DNA of 64,000 nucleotides, taken from contig JACEFZ010028296.1 of the NCBI GenBank assembly GCA_014155875.1, forward strand, positions 62,001-126,000, read 5' to 3'. This DNA comes from Cepaea nemoralis (lineage: Eukaryota > Mollusca > Gastropoda > Stylommatophora > Helicidae). Of this stretch, positions 21,991-33,790 are shown piece by piece. Within the stretch, counting starts at the first letter, position 1. Each line of letters opens with the position of its first letter. The notes under the pieces are model-generated. The model saw only the letters and a program-made list of their open reading frames with translations, had not been told where the DNA came from and ran no database searches. The position numbers were made by a program, and so were the translations under genes.

Positions 21991-23330
21991 GGTATAGGTC
22001 GGTCACTTAGACCGCAGAAAAGTTCTGCTGTGCAGACTAAATATGGTTTATATGTGTTCTTTTTTAAAATTGCATAATATATTCTTATTAACAGTATTAA
22101 AACAGTGTTTAAACATTTTAAATCCATGTGTACTCGGACTATATATGTAGTTACACGTGTGTGTGCGCACAGACAAGCATGCGCACACACGGCCACCTAA
22201 CCACACACTCACACACTAATAGATCAATGTAAATACAAGGAGATGGGGGTAGAATCTGGCAAGAAGAGATGGGGGTAGAATCTGGCATTTTGGCAGCCAT
22301 GATGAGAGAAACTTTCTACAATAGACATTCTTCAAGTATATGATGACTGATATGCATGCACACATACACACAAATAATGAAACTCTGTCAGCAAAGTCAT
22401 TACTGCATTCACATGCAGGGTAGTGGTGGGGGGGGGGGGCGTGAGGGTTCAATGCTCAGTAGTCACAGGATTGTATATGTTTCAACTGCTACAGCTTTAG
22501 GGTCAGCCCACTCTTAAAGTGAGCATCAGAAGTGATGTGAAACAGGAAACTGGTCAACTTACCTTATATTTCATCATATAATATATGGGAGGATTAACCT
22601 TTACCACTCCTATGCTAGTAATATGCTGAGGTGGCTCGCCAAGTGGTCATCAATTTGAATTTACATTGAAGTAGATTTGTTAAGTTGACCTAGTTGACTC
22701 TGGTCCCATGTTGACCCAGTCTGAAAGTCTACCAGGAAATGTCATGGGAATTAAAGACATCCTCCGTGGTTTTAATTGCATCTCCCCTCGAGTGCTGATT
22801 GTACTATACAATTATGAGACAAGAACCATACACCCGTTACACTTTTAGGAATGGGGAAATGGTCCTTCACCTATGGCAGTTGTAGTCATGAGGACCTACA
22901 TTTGTTATGTTATTAATTATATACACATATATAACAATATACATATGAATATGTAATAATGCTACATTACAAACAATACTATTAAACATATTGCAATGAT
23001 TATTATAGGAGCTTGATATACTCAGATCTTCAGTGTGAAAATAAAGCTGGATTTTCTACTAAGTGTGTCCTACAAGTGGCATCACGGTGCAGGTGACCCA
23101 CAGGACACACCAGTAGAAGTAAACAGTAAAGATGGTTGCTCCGTTGTTTTTATCTAGTTTATTGGGATGCAGTCAGCATCACATCTGTGTAAGATATATC
23201 TGTTGCTTTCTCTCACTAAGAAATTGTGGTAGCTTACTGGCTAATAAACCCACCTGCTGGGTATAGGTTCATATTCCACCTTGAGGTGGGTTTTTTGTCA
23301 TGACTGGGGTTCTAGGTTTGACCCTGCCTC
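21990..23330. other. Unassigned sequence
   Basis: Contains a G run at 22,429-22,439 and a two-copy AGATGGGGGTAGAATCTGGC at 22,241-22,286. The stretch 22,740-22,920 may be an old SINE body. Confidence 0.3.
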
Positions 23331-23339
23331 GTAAAAAAA

Positions 23340-23470
23340 AAAGTTACTTGTATATCCTTTACAGGATGTTGCAGTCAGCCCCAGCATTTGTGTGGCTGTT
23401 TGTGATTTCCTGGCATGTTTACGTTCAGTAGTTTGCCATAACTTTCTGAACCTCATAAAAAAGACATCAG
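23340..23470 (-). repeat. SINE-B 3' fragment
   Basis: The minus strand carries CAAACTACTGAACGTAAAC and CCTGTAAAGGATATAC, the central and 3' parts of SINE-B. The head is missing. Confidence 0.7.
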
Positions 23471-23929
23471 AAAATGTCTGAGGAGGTAAGACAACCTGTG
23501 GGATACTAACCACACCATGAATCAGGTGGTCAAGAATCAGGTGGTAAACATAAGCTCCATATCCCCACTATATCAGTGTGGCACGGAAGCAGAATCTTCT
23601 TCTTCTTTCGTTCGCTTGAAATATTTCTATAACTGCAATGCTGTCTCTTGTATGAATTGAACTGTCTTTTTCAATTCACACAGCGGTGAAGCAGAATCTT
23701 TTATCCAGCTTTGTTCTATCTCACAACTCTTCACACCTTTACACCAGTATATCATAATCATCCCCCCTCATTTGTCGACCCCATCCTAGTTCTCCTACTT
23801 TAAGCACCCTGATGAATAAAGTGCCTGCATGGTCCTGTACCCCATCTGTGTGCTGGTCGACCTCTTGTTACACCAGTCACCTATGGTTATCCCTAAGGCT
23901 GGAGAAAGCTTAGTTGTTTGTGTATGCAT

Positions 23930-24240
23930 GGCTGAATGAGTAAGAGCACTCACTCTTGAACTTCCGGTGTGCTGATGCCGAGGTAGTGGGTTCAACCCCT
24001 ACACTGGTCAGCTGGACTAAAATGTTGACTTCTCGACTTTGACTTGGGGACGTAAATTACAAGTACCTCTGAAATCGGAGTGGAGTTGCCTGATGGCGGG
24101 GAAACCCTGGTAATAGGGAAAGCTAATCCACACGCAAACACCAGTCCAGTACATTAACCAGTAGTGGTAACTACTCGAGGTAGTTGGATATCTGTTGGCA
24201 ACGCTTGAGTTCATAGCAAGCAAAATAAAAAAAAAAACAC
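23930..24240 (+). repeat. SINE-A, full length with A-rich tail
   Basis: Head GCATGGCTGAATGAGTAAG, B-box-like GGGTTCAACCCC at about 23,990, the family body, and a terminal A run at 24,227-24,238. Confidence 0.8.
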
Positions 24241-24659
24241 CACAAACTAATCAGATGTCATATCCAGTTAAAATATTTGTGGATGATTTTGATATATTTG
24301 TTATTTATTTCCTGCATATTTGGTAGAGGTGTCAGCAATAGAATATGTACAGAATTACTTGTCATTTATGTCAAATGGGTGTTATCATTGTAGGTAACTG
24401 ACAGTGGACAGTGAAATTATGTCACATAGATTTAGTCAGAGATTGAGACATTAATGATAATACTGTTCATGTAAGAAAATGAAAAGAAGTTACAGATACT
24501 GCCATTGGGGCGGGAAGTGTTAGGCCTTCACATGTTCTAGATTACAGCATAAAGTGGTAGGGTGATCAGTTCCCTTCCTTTCCATCTTCTTTTCCTAGAA
24601 CATTTTGAGAATGACCAAGTACCCGGTTTATGGGGCTGTGTTAATCTCAGAGCTGTAGT

Positions 24660-24725
24660 GGCTTGGGGATTGAACCCCGACCATTGTCTTGATAAGCAAA
24701 TGCACTAACCACTGTATGATATGCA
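24660..24725 (-). repeat. tRNA-like SINE head
   Basis: The minus strand reads GTGGTTAGTGCATTTGC and GGGGTTCAATCCCCAAG, a good A/B-box pair. There is no complete tRNA fold. Confidence 0.5.
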
Positions 24726-24804
24726 TTATTTTTTAAAATATTTCTTCAGACTTGTATATTGATTAACACTTATAGTGTGAGAAGGAAGTACATTTTAGTA
24801 GAGA

Positions 24805-25345
24805 TGGTGGGAAAGCTGTGGGTAATGCACTCATCTATGAACACAGTGGTGCTGACGTTTTATTTTTTTATTTTGCACTCTCGCTTTGAACTCGAGCTTA
24901 GTCTATACATGCTACTTCTAGTAGTACTGGACTGAATTTTGCATGTGGATTATCTTTCCCTAATACCAGTGTCCCTCGCCATCAGGCAAATCCGCTCCAA
25001 CTTTAGTGGTACTTGTAATTTACGTCCCTAAATCAAGGACGAGAAGTCAATATTTTAGTCCAACTGACCAGCGTAGCGGTAAAACTGCCTACCTCAGCAA
25101 CAGCACACTGGATGTTTAGTGATAAGTGCTGTTATCCATTCAGCCAGCTGACCTCCGTCCTGGGTTAGATTCTCAGGTCTGGTATGCTGATGTTCCTGCC
25201 GCTGCTAACCCAGCCACAGAAAATGGGTACTGGATGTTTCTCTGGGTGGAAACATGACAGCAGCTGGCAACGTTCTGATCATATTACCCCTCATGCCATG
25301 TTGGGTCACCAAAAGTTGCGTCTAGAACCATGCACCTTGTAAGCC
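24805..25345 (+). repeat. SINE-D split by a SINE-A (minus) at about 24,852-25,155
   Basis: The SINE-D head (GCTGTGGGTAATGCACTC, 24,829) is separated from its B box (CTGGGTTAGATTCTCAGG, about 25,162) and body (AATGGGTACTGGATGTTTC) by a minus-strand SINE-A. The SINE-A ends at the tRNA-like GGCTGAATGGATAACAGC near 25,145. The SINE-D body recurs at 30,770-30,920. Confidence 0.65.
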
Positions 25346-25990
25346 TTGATGGCATGTGAACAGGTTGACTTGACTGAATTCAAGGTAAGAAACAATGAGC
25401 AGAAATGGTGAACTCTAACCTATGACACTGCAAACAGTGACATCTTAGAAAAAGAACTCTTTTACATGTCTTGAGGATTATTGGGTATATGGTGCGTCTG
25501 GTATATTTATAGATCAAACAGCACTTGATGGGTCATATGGTCCGGGTCATGCCAGCCTTCTTGAGTTGCAAGGTCATTTCCTAGTACCCATTTTTTTTCT
25601 GGGCCAACTGTGGTCAATTTTTTTTTTATTTAAAAAAATATGCTTAAATGAGATTCAAACACAAGACGACCAGACCAGCAGGCTCATCTTGCTGAAAGAA
25701 ATAAGTGCTGTCTTGTGGAGAAATAATAGAGGTATGCTCAGATTCTGCAGATAATACAAACTTGTTACCCTACTTCACAAAACTCACCAGTAGTAGATGA
25801 GCTTGCGTTCTTTCTCCATAAGATCTCAATATAATTGTGTTTCATTTTGTAATTCCATATCCTCCTGAAGTCAAGATTTTTCTTAATTACACAATTTATT
25901 GTGTGGTATATTTTGCTGTATCTTGTTCATACTGCAGCAGTCACACACTATAAACTAAAGCATAATGATGAATCCTTGAAGCTGACATAT
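25345..25990. other. Unassigned sequence
   Basis: No gene or repeat was recognised. Confidence 0.3.
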
Positions 25991-25994
25991 TTAA

Positions 25995-26100
25995 AAAAAA
26001 ATTTGTTCGCATATCCTTTACAGGACATCGGTGTCAACATCAGCATCTTTCAGCTGATTGTTGATTTCTTGGCAAGATTACGCTCAGTAGTTTGCCATTA
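25995..26100 (-). repeat. SINE-B 3' fragment
   Basis: The minus strand has GGCAAACTACTGAGCGTAAT, CTTGCCAAGAAATCAACA and CCTGTAAAGGATATGCG. It is only the core and tail. Confidence 0.75.
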
Positions 26101-26104
26101 GCTG

Positions 26105-27410
26105 ACATATACAACACATAAATTCATAGTGTTATTTCAAATGTCCACCTTGTAATTTTCAACTTATTACATTTTTTGTGTGTTTACAAACATTTTCCCC
26201 CTATATGCAACCTATGAGATGCAGCAATATATGCCAGGCATTAATCTGTGCAATCTATTGTTTGTGTCCTCATTATTCTAATTCACTACAGGAAAAAATT
26301 GTTTTTAATTTCTTACTTAAACCTTACTTAAACAAGTTTAGACAACATGTATGCATTCCTTTGCTTGGCCAGTTTAAACTTGTTCACGCTAGATAAGAAT
26401 GGAAACATTGGCAGACGTTGCAGTATTTGTTGTGTATTAGGCGTAGATATTTTTGAACTTGTGTGCAATATGTTCATATTTAATTTTTGTAAATGCTTTT
26501 CATTTGGTTTTTTAACTGTGTATGTTTATGAAGTTTATTTTACATAGAAACAATTTTAATTTGATTGTTTTTGTTTGCATAACGCCAGGTTTTTAATATT
26601 CAAATCAGAGTTTAATATCTTTTTCATAGGTATTCCTGATTCTCAAGTGTTCTGATTAATCATTTGTTTGTCAAAGTTTTTCTTGTTGTTAAATTGTGTG
26701 CAAACTTATTGATAACATGAGCTAGGAATTGCAGCTACTGTTTCAAAACATGTTGTTATTCTTCTGTCTCAGCTAAACCAAACATTCAACAACTGGAACA
26801 ATTATTTGAAAAGCTATACAAATATTTGTTTCAATGAAGAGGCAGACGGTGTGATATGTACTCAGTGTGGCTTTGGCTTGGCTTCGTCCTAGTAGACTAA
26901 GTTGGCAGTAGTGGTGGGACAAACTCCTCGTGACTTTTTTCTTATTCACCCTTAGGAGAATGTTGCTTTCAGTGTCTGTTCACGGAAGAAGTTGCGATAT
27001 GTGTGCTTTTTGATTGGCACATTTGACTTCTGCAGTACGCTTTTGAGGACCAGGTTTTCCTTCCTTTGTCAACCCCTACTCTGGTGACTAGACTGCAGTG
27101 ATGCAGAAACCACCATTAAAGGAGGAGTAAGGTCTTTTGATAGCTATTTTTCACTGACCCTGCTGCAGACAGTCAAACTATAAATTGCATTTGTCTCTTT
27201 TGCTGCATCTTTAATTCCCAGCTGGATTTCCAAGGCTGTTGCGCTCGGTTCAAAATCAGACTGAAGGCATTGACTGATGAGGCTGCAAATGAGAAGCCTG
27301 ATGTTGATACTGTTTGTAAAAGGGATAATTGTGTCACTTCACGTCATACAGCTGTTTGTTTGTTGATGCTAAAGCTCTTCACATTTCACATCGCTACATC
27401 AGTTTTTGCT
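26105..27410. other. Unassigned AT-rich sequence
   Basis: Short open stretches at 26,178-26,547 have no domain. I see no repeat structure. Confidence 0.3.
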
Positions 27411-27423
27411 ATGGGATGGCATT

Positions 27424-27572
27424 TTCCCCGGGTAGGTTAACCCGGTCAACAAACGCCCACAGAAGTCTGATGTGTCGGCCTAAAGGTGCAGTATCGCAGC
27501 ACTGCTGTAAACAGGCACAACGCAATCACATCCGAAAAAAGACTTTGGATGAACGCAGAAGAAGAAGAATAA
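27424..27572 (+). mobile_element. Short GAA-tailed element, copy 1
   Basis: 149 bp from CCCCGGGTAGGTTAACCCGG to a GAAGAAGAAGAATAA tail, with the conserved GCCCACAGAAGTCTGATGTG and a TTTGGATGAACGC end. Exact 12-bp TSD GGATGGCATTTT at 27,412-27,423 and 27,573-27,584. Confidence 0.85.
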
Positions 27573-27716
27573 GGATGGCATTTTAATGGTAACAAATACC
27601 GGGTGTTTAAGAAAGAGCATACGTATTTTGCAGGTGTATCAGTTTTGGTAACTACATACTTAATAATGTTTGGTGTGCACCAAAAGATAGATAACTGTCT
27701 GAGATTTTGAAAACAT

Positions 27717-27970
27717 GTTTTTCAGTGGCTCTGTGGCAAAGGGGTTACGGGCGCAGTTCGTAGTCCTGCACACCGTGTTTGAAACACAGCTGCGGGCGAT
27801 TTGGCAGCAGACCGTCTTGCGTTGATTTTTCATAAAATGGTAGGAGTGCCGATTGTTCAGAAAGAATGGCAAACTACTGAACGTAAACTTGCTAGGAAAT
27901 CACAAACAGCCAAACAAATGCTTTGGTTGACTGCAAGACTGCGACGTCCTGTAAAAAATATGCAACTAAC
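27717..27970 (+). repeat. SINE-B copy
   Basis: A-box-like CTGTGGCAAAGGGGTTACGG, core GGCAAACTACTGAACG with CTTGCTAGGAAATCAC, and tail CCTGTAAAAAATATGC. Confidence 0.8.
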
Positions 27971-27971
27971 T

Positions 27972-28535
27972 CTTAACTAGATGACACCAGATATGAAAAT
28001 AGTGTTGCTACAGCAGAAATCGTTTTGTGTGCTTAACCCTGTCATTTCCAGGTTCTGTAGCAGATCCCTAAGACTATGAAAAAATAATGAGCTTATTACT
28101 TTCACAGAAATTAAATCTGACCAAAATGTAAAGTATCAGACAACACATTATGTGATGGTTGGGATTCAAGGGTAAAGGCCAATCACACATCACTTGGGAC
28201 CAAAAGATATATGACATAACAGAAGTTATAAACTTGTTCAAGAAATTATAACCTTATAATGAACAACAAACTATTGCTGTGAAGTCATAGGGTCTAGGCT
28301 TCTTGAATGGGAGCAGTGATGACTTTTCACTCCAGAAGTAGCCAGAAAGATAGTTGAGATAATATGTATTCTAGATATGGGGTTTGCTATATTATGAAAC
28401 GTTTAGACTTAAATATGTTGATTTGATAGCTGATTATCCAATAAAGAAATTTCCTAGGTGATTACGAGGTTTGATAAAATAGTATGGGGCATTTGGCTGG
28501 GAAAAATAGTGACTCACCAGGAGGTCTGAAACCCT
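27972..28535. other. Unassigned sequence
   Basis: Nothing recognised. Confidence 0.3.
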
Positions 28536-28539
28536 AAAG

Positions 28540-28785
28540 TTAGTTACATATCCTTGACAGGATGTCACAATCAACACCAGCATTATTTGCTGTTGTGATC
28601 TCTTGCCAGGCTTATGTTCAGTAGTTTGCCATTGCTTTCTGAACGACCAACACCCATACCATTTCATAAAAATCCAACGTAAGGCGGTCTGCTGTCAAAT
28701 CACCCACAGCTATGTTTCGAACACGGGTATGTGAGATTACGAACTGCGTCTGTAACCCCTTCGCTACAGAGTCAGCTCTGAAATC
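28540..28785 (-). repeat. SINE-B copy
   Basis: Minus strand: CTGTAGCGAAGGGGTTACAG head, B-box-like GTGTTCGAAACATAG, the family core and CCTGTCAAGGATATG tail. It abuts the mariner-type relic. Confidence 0.8.
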
Positions 28786-28794
28786 CTAATCCCC

Positions 28795-28985
28795 TCCAAG
28801 TACTCTCCTGGGGACTGTACACACTTCTCCCAGTGGTCCTGCCATTGTCGGAAATCATCCAAGAAAGCTTTTTGTGGAATGGAGTACATCACGGCCTTCA
28901 TGTTCTGCATGTCTTCTCATAACTCAAATTATGTCCCCTTCGGCATCGTTTTCAGTTTGTGAAATGACCTAAATTTGCAAGAAGC
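28795..28985 (-). pseudogene. mariner/Tc1-type transposase C-terminal relic
   Basis: The minus strand reads MKAVMYSIPQKAFLDDF, then RQWQDHWEKCV and GEYLEG. This is the C-terminal pattern (Ile-Pro-x-x-x-Phe, Trp-x-x-x-Trp-x-x-Cys, Gly-x-Tyr-x-Glu-Gly) of mariner-type DDE transposases. Upstream codons are broken by stops and the catalytic region is missing. Confidence 0.55.
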
Positions 28986-28999
28986 TGGTCTGGAGAGTA

Positions 29000-29520
29000 G
29001 ATTTGTGTTATCTGTACAGTCCCAAAGAGAGTACTGCGAAGAAGATCAGGCTTTCAGACGTTCATTTGAGTAACAGTATTTTTTTTAGCCAAAGGTCTGA
29101 TACTGTTTGAACAGACCTCATAATTCAGTGCATAATTATACTGTCTACATGTGCCGTTTGAAATATGAAATTCTTTTGTTCTTTATTGTCTTTTATAACA
29201 TCACATTGTCATTTGTGCTCCATATTTCCTGTTCTTGTTATTTTTTGGAAGAGTAGAAATTCCAAAAACACACAAATTCCACAAACAACTTTGGTCACAC
29301 AATGCATGTGTATATTGCACGTTTAATGTCATGTACATCGTTGGACTACCTTTTCTTCCATTCTCTAACCACTTCAAAACATCTCATGTTGTTATGAAAT
29401 TTCTCATGTGTCTGGGTCCAGCCTTTTTTGGATTTCTGTATTTGGCAAATGCCTGTTGCTTTGTAATTTGACCGGCATATTAATAGGTATTGAAATCAAT
29501 TGATTGTTATGCTTGTAATT
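29000..29520. other. Unassigned sequence
   Basis: A 78-codon open stretch at 29,235-29,471 shows no domain and is not called. Confidence 0.3.
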
Positions 29521-29524
29521 AATG

Positions 29525-30180
29525 AGAGGGTGGCTCACAGAGTAGGATGCCAAACCCAAGGATGTGGGTTCTGATCTCCGTTAAAGGCCAGTGGTTTTTA
29601 ATCTATCACAGGTGATGTAGTGATGCTAACCTGTATCACTACACGGCAACTACTTTGAAAAAAGAGTCCTTTATGCCTCAGCCCACCAAAACCATCATGG
29701 TGTGCACTAAAACGATGCAAATACTATTTATTTCCTGTATTTGTTTTTGTTTTTAAGTTTTAAAAAAAAAACTCATTTCCTATCAAGCAATTCACCGTAT
29801 GTCTGTTGGTCACTTCTATAATTATATGCTTTTCTTAACTACTGTTCCACCCAGTCCTACATTCACCCACTCAATACTTTAACTCCTTCTGTTGCATAGT
29901 GTTAATGTAATTCATTTAGACTCAAACATTTGTTACTTTAATTAAAGTAACAATTGCAATATTTGCTACTTTTAAGTAATAACCATGAGGGTAGAAGGAG
30001 TTACAATAACTACTTCCCGGGACAGAAAGTGTTAATCTCAGCAAAGCTATGGGTAGTACATTGGTTAGGGCACTGGTTTACCAACTTAGTGATCTTAGGG
30101 TTCAACCCTCCACTAATGGCACAGGTGTAGATTCCTAGCAGGCACCGGGACTAACTGCCGTAAATATGGTATTTATTTTT
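29525..30180 (+). repeat. Two degenerate tRNA-like SINE heads
   Basis: GGGTGGCTCACAGAGTAGGA with GGGTTCTGATCTCC (about 29,528) and GGTAGTACATTGGTTAGGGC with GGGTTCAACCCTCC (about 30,048) resemble A/B-box pairs. The bodies are diverged and the intervening sequence is unassigned. Confidence 0.4.
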
Positions 30181-30489
30181 ATCATGGTATTAATCTTCTA
30201 ACAAAATTCTTGTGTGAGTACAGGCCTTTTAATAGCGGGTTCATGGTATTAGTTCTAGCAATGGTATTCTCTGAGCATTATCATAAACTATCACTTGCAC
30301 TGATCATACAACCAGTAGAAAATGTATAGCTTGTATGTTCTTGACTAGACATGTAATGAGTTGTGACAACCCCAATCGTCTGTGTTTGATGTATGTAATG
30401 TGTACAGTCAACTCATCTTGTGTGTGTGCATTTGAAATCAAAATTTATTTTAACTATGGCTATTACAGGTCTTCTGCTTACTAATAGTG

Positions 30490-30920
30490 GTGGTGATGGC
30501 ATAGTGGTTGGTGCACTGGGGTACCAGTACAATGTTGGTGCACTGGGGTACCAGTACAATAGTTGATGCACTGGGGTACCAACATAGTGGTTGGTGCAGT
30601 GGGGTACCATTATAGTGGTTGGGGTACTAACATAGTGGTTTGAGCACTGGGGTACTAACAGTGGTTTCTATGCTGGTGTACAAAAATAATAGTTGGTGCA
30701 CTGGCCTGCGAACATAGTGGTTGGTGCACTGACCTACCAACACAGTGGTTCTGGGTTCGATTACCCAGCAGTGGCTTTGAAGTCCATAAAATGGGCACCA
30801 GAGATTGTTCTGGAAAGGTTCAGATGGCCGGTATAGTTCTGATCACAATAGCCATCCTCATCATGTGTTGGCATGTCATCTGATACCATATTCTCAGTAT
30901 GGCATCATGGGAGATAGACG
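30490..30920 (+). repeat. SINE-D with tandemly expanded A-box segment
   Basis: About nine tandem units of GTGGTTGGTGCACTGGGGTA plus CCAACATA, 22-31 bp each, cover 30,495-30,750. They are followed by one B-box-like GGTTCGATTACCC (30,758) and a SINE-D body. The repeated unit is the A-box part of the tRNA-like head. Confidence 0.7.
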
Positions 30921-31277
30921 AAGTTACTTGACCTCTGACATGCATGAGGTGTAGTAAAATGTATCATTGACAAATATGATGATATAGTCAATTGGTATCC
31001 GTCAGTGTCTATTCGGTTCACTTTGCCACCAGTGTGTTTTTCAGTTTCTATATGGGGATACCCATAGCATTGTTCTAGTACAAGTGTTGGTGTTTGATGT
31101 GGGCCTTGTTTTTCCTGGATGCAACTCTGCTAGCGCCTGGCAACTCTCTGGCTGTTGCATGTTGTGAAAACTTCATGGGAGGATTCAGTTTGTGATGTCT
31201 TTGCTTGACAGTAATAAAACCTAATATCAAAGTACATTGGTGTGTGTAGTTTTTAAAATGTGTCTTTGTATTTGCTC

Positions 31278-31289
<12 letters not shown>

Positions 31290-31368
<79 letters not shown>
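31290..31368 (+). repeat. (GA)n microsatellite
   Basis: About 39 GA units preceded by (GT)n. Arg/Glu open frames across it are artefacts. Confidence 0.97.
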
Positions 31369-31371
<3 letters not shown>

Positions 31372-31587
31372 ATACCAAGAAATCCTAGGTACAATGCCAA
31401 GTGGGTGTACAAGAAGAAGACAGGGATGGTTTCAACTAAATATAGCAGCATCAAGGAGGACAGACAGAAATGGAAACAGGTTTTGCTTGTAGCAAACAAC
31501 CTAGTAGGCTTACGAAACTTATAAATAAGCAAATTACATATGCTTAATATATGTTGTTGTTTTTTTAAACTGCAGGCATCCTTACAC

Positions 31588-31632
31588 ACACACACACATA
31601 CATACATACATACATACATACGTACATACATG
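31588..31632 (+). repeat. (CA)n and (CATA)n microsatellite
   Basis: CACACACACACACACA followed by CATACATACATACATA. Confidence 0.95.
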
Positions 31633-31869
31633 ACATCTTTACTGGCTAGTGCCAGGTCCCAAAAGGAAAGTTTGTGTGTGTCCACTCATATAAAAGGTGA
31701 AGGTTGTCCCAAAACAGATATGGCACTTGGGGTGTGAAATTTCCATTCATATATTCTAGGTAATGACATGAGGTGGGGTAGCCAGTTATCCTCATCCCAG
31801 AAAACTCACAGAACATTTTTAAAAAATGCCTGGTCCTCATTATGAAACTGGGTCGACCAAAGAGCAGTA

Positions 31870-31955
31870 CTGGTTGAAAAAAAACAAAACAAGTGTGCCT
31901 GTACTGGGGATTAAATCCAGACCACACTACTAGCTGCTATGCCACCGTGGTATAC
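31870..31955 (-). repeat. tRNA-like SINE head
   Basis: The minus strand reads CACGGTGGCATAGCAGC and GGTCTGGATTTAATCCCC, an A/B-box-like pair. A body of uncertain extent reaches towards 31,650. Confidence 0.45.
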
Positions 31956-31959
31956 TCAA

Positions 31960-32305
31960 ATACTGTATACACTAAATTACAATTTGGACTAGTAATGGGG
32001 GAGTAAGGGCATTATTTTCAGTGCAAAAGAACTGTAGACTTAACACAACTGATATAGCATATATTTTATTGCAGGAGATCTGTGTTATGATTGTCACATT
32101 TTCATAACATGTTATATATTCATAATTGCACATGTGTTAATGAAATTAATGTATAAATTTATGTTTAAATAACAGCATGAATTTTAGGCATTTTACACAT
32201 ACTGACCATAAAAACAAACGTAGTATCATTCTCAATTAAACTGCAACAAAATAACACGCTTGCCTTCAACAAGAAGATTCTGCTACAAGAATCTAGTTTG
32301 TATAT
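31960..32305. other. AT-rich spacer
   Basis: Nothing recognised. Confidence 0.4.
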
Positions 32306-32309
32306 GCTC

Positions 32310-32598
32310 GTTTTTTCTTTTCTTTTTGCGTTTGCTCAAGCGTAGTCCAGACACAATGCTACTGTCTCTAGTATACTGATGTCTGCATGTGGATTAGCTA
32401 TCACTGTTACCAGTTTACCTTGCCCTCAGACGAACCCGCTCCGGCTTCTGATGTACTTGTAATTTGTGTCCCCAAGTAAAGTATGAGAAAACATTTTAGT
32501 CCAACTGACCGGTGTAGGGTTTGAACCCACTAACTCGCCAGCAGCACATGGGATGTTCAAGAACGAGCCCTCATATCCATTGACCATGCTACCTCCTG
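32310..32598 (-). repeat. SINE-A copy
   Basis: Minus strand: GGTAGCATGGTCAATGGATA head, GGGTTCAAACCCTACACCGG, and the family body ending at TTGAGCAAACGC. Confidence 0.8.
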
Positions 32599-32639
32599 GA
32601 TATGCTTGTATAAAGGGTAGTTCTGGTGGTACAGTGGCA

Positions 32640-32750
32640 GTAAATGTTTCATGTTCTTTACAGGAAGTGACCTACCCCAGGGTGACTTTCTGGGCAATTT
32701 TACGTTCACTAGTTCGCCTTTGCTTTCTGAATGAGAAGTTGAACATTTGA
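32640..32750 (-). repeat. Degenerate SINE-B 3' fragment
   Basis: Minus strand: AGAAAGCAAAGGCGAACTAG, GTAAAATTGCCCAGAAA and CCTGTAAAGAACATG, diverged from the family. Confidence 0.55.
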
Positions 32751-33199
32751 GTTCAGCTAACTCAAAGTAGAGAATGAACCCATCAAACCCTGCCTCAAGT
32801 ACACAGGAAGTTAGTGTAAGCGCTTGAAACCTTGCGGTCACTCAGATCTCCCATAGTGGCAGTCAGTAAAGTGATAGACCCTTTTACGTGTCTGAAGACG
32901 TATGGGGTACACGGTGATGACTCCATATTTGTATGGACCCGCAGGTACACGGTGGGTGGTGGTGGCAATATCAAGCTGGCGGCCTTTGCTTCTCAGGGCA
33001 TTTCCAGGTAGCCATTTTAGGCAGGGTTGATATGAAGGGTTGAAATTGTGTGTGGGCATGCACAAACACGGGTATAGCCACAGACTTGTAATATTTATTA
33101 CCCAGTAGAGGAAGCTTGAGGGATGGACATTGTTAGAGGCTTATTACTGGGGGAAGAATAAGAAAAAACAAGAGACTAGATTATGAACTCAGTCTTTAG

Positions 33200-33790
33200 T
33201 TAGTTAGTCGACAGATCATCCTCATTGCACATCGAACCATTCAGTCCATAAGTGCTCGGATCCCCTCCTCAGCAAATCCCGCAGCGTGTAGCGGCTAACG
33301 ACGCCAGTTCTGTGTTGCTTTATCAATATTCTTTGGGTTCCTGCGTAGTGTTCTTGTTTGGCCACCCCTCTTTTAATTTGCTGTTCTCGCAGTCTGGCCA
33401 TGGTTGTAGATTCAGTCATCACTTGGTTCACACAAAAGTCTTACTTCTCGTAGAGCATTCAGAATGTCAGCCTGGTCCATGGCGCGTCCGCCCTCCACAG
33501 TAGCCTCACCTGCGAGCTTGTCAGCCCGCTCATTTCCTTGTACTCTCGCATGCCCTGGCACAAAGATGAAACTAATCTTTGCCAGCCGAGACCGCTCCAA
33601 AGGCAGCAACCATTCTCTTCGGATCGACCCCTCCTCTATCCTCTTGATCATGTTCATTGAGTCGCTAAGGAAACATGCCCTAGTGAATGTCTGTGTCTCG
33701 AGCCATGTTATTGCTTTACTTAACTGCCATGACTTCTATAGTTGCTTCTGTGTCCCTCATTTCCTCAGTTCCATAGAAGTCAGTCTTTAT
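33200..33790 (-). pseudogene. RNase H and C-terminal tail of a TAAC-tailed LINE
   Basis: The minus strand encodes KRIEEGSIRREWLLPLERS, then FVPGHARVQGNERADKLAG (an RNase H active-site region with a conserved His), and then the family C-terminus ending in RRGSEHLWTEWFDVQ. It is followed by GATGATCTGTCGAC and a short (CTAA)n tail. Frame breaks are near 33,410 and 33,710. It matches the copies at 57,590-58,590 and 50,514-51,650. Confidence 0.75.

Noticed and set aside
31227..31685. Arg-Glu and Leu-Ser open frames
   Set aside because: They span a (GA)n microsatellite.
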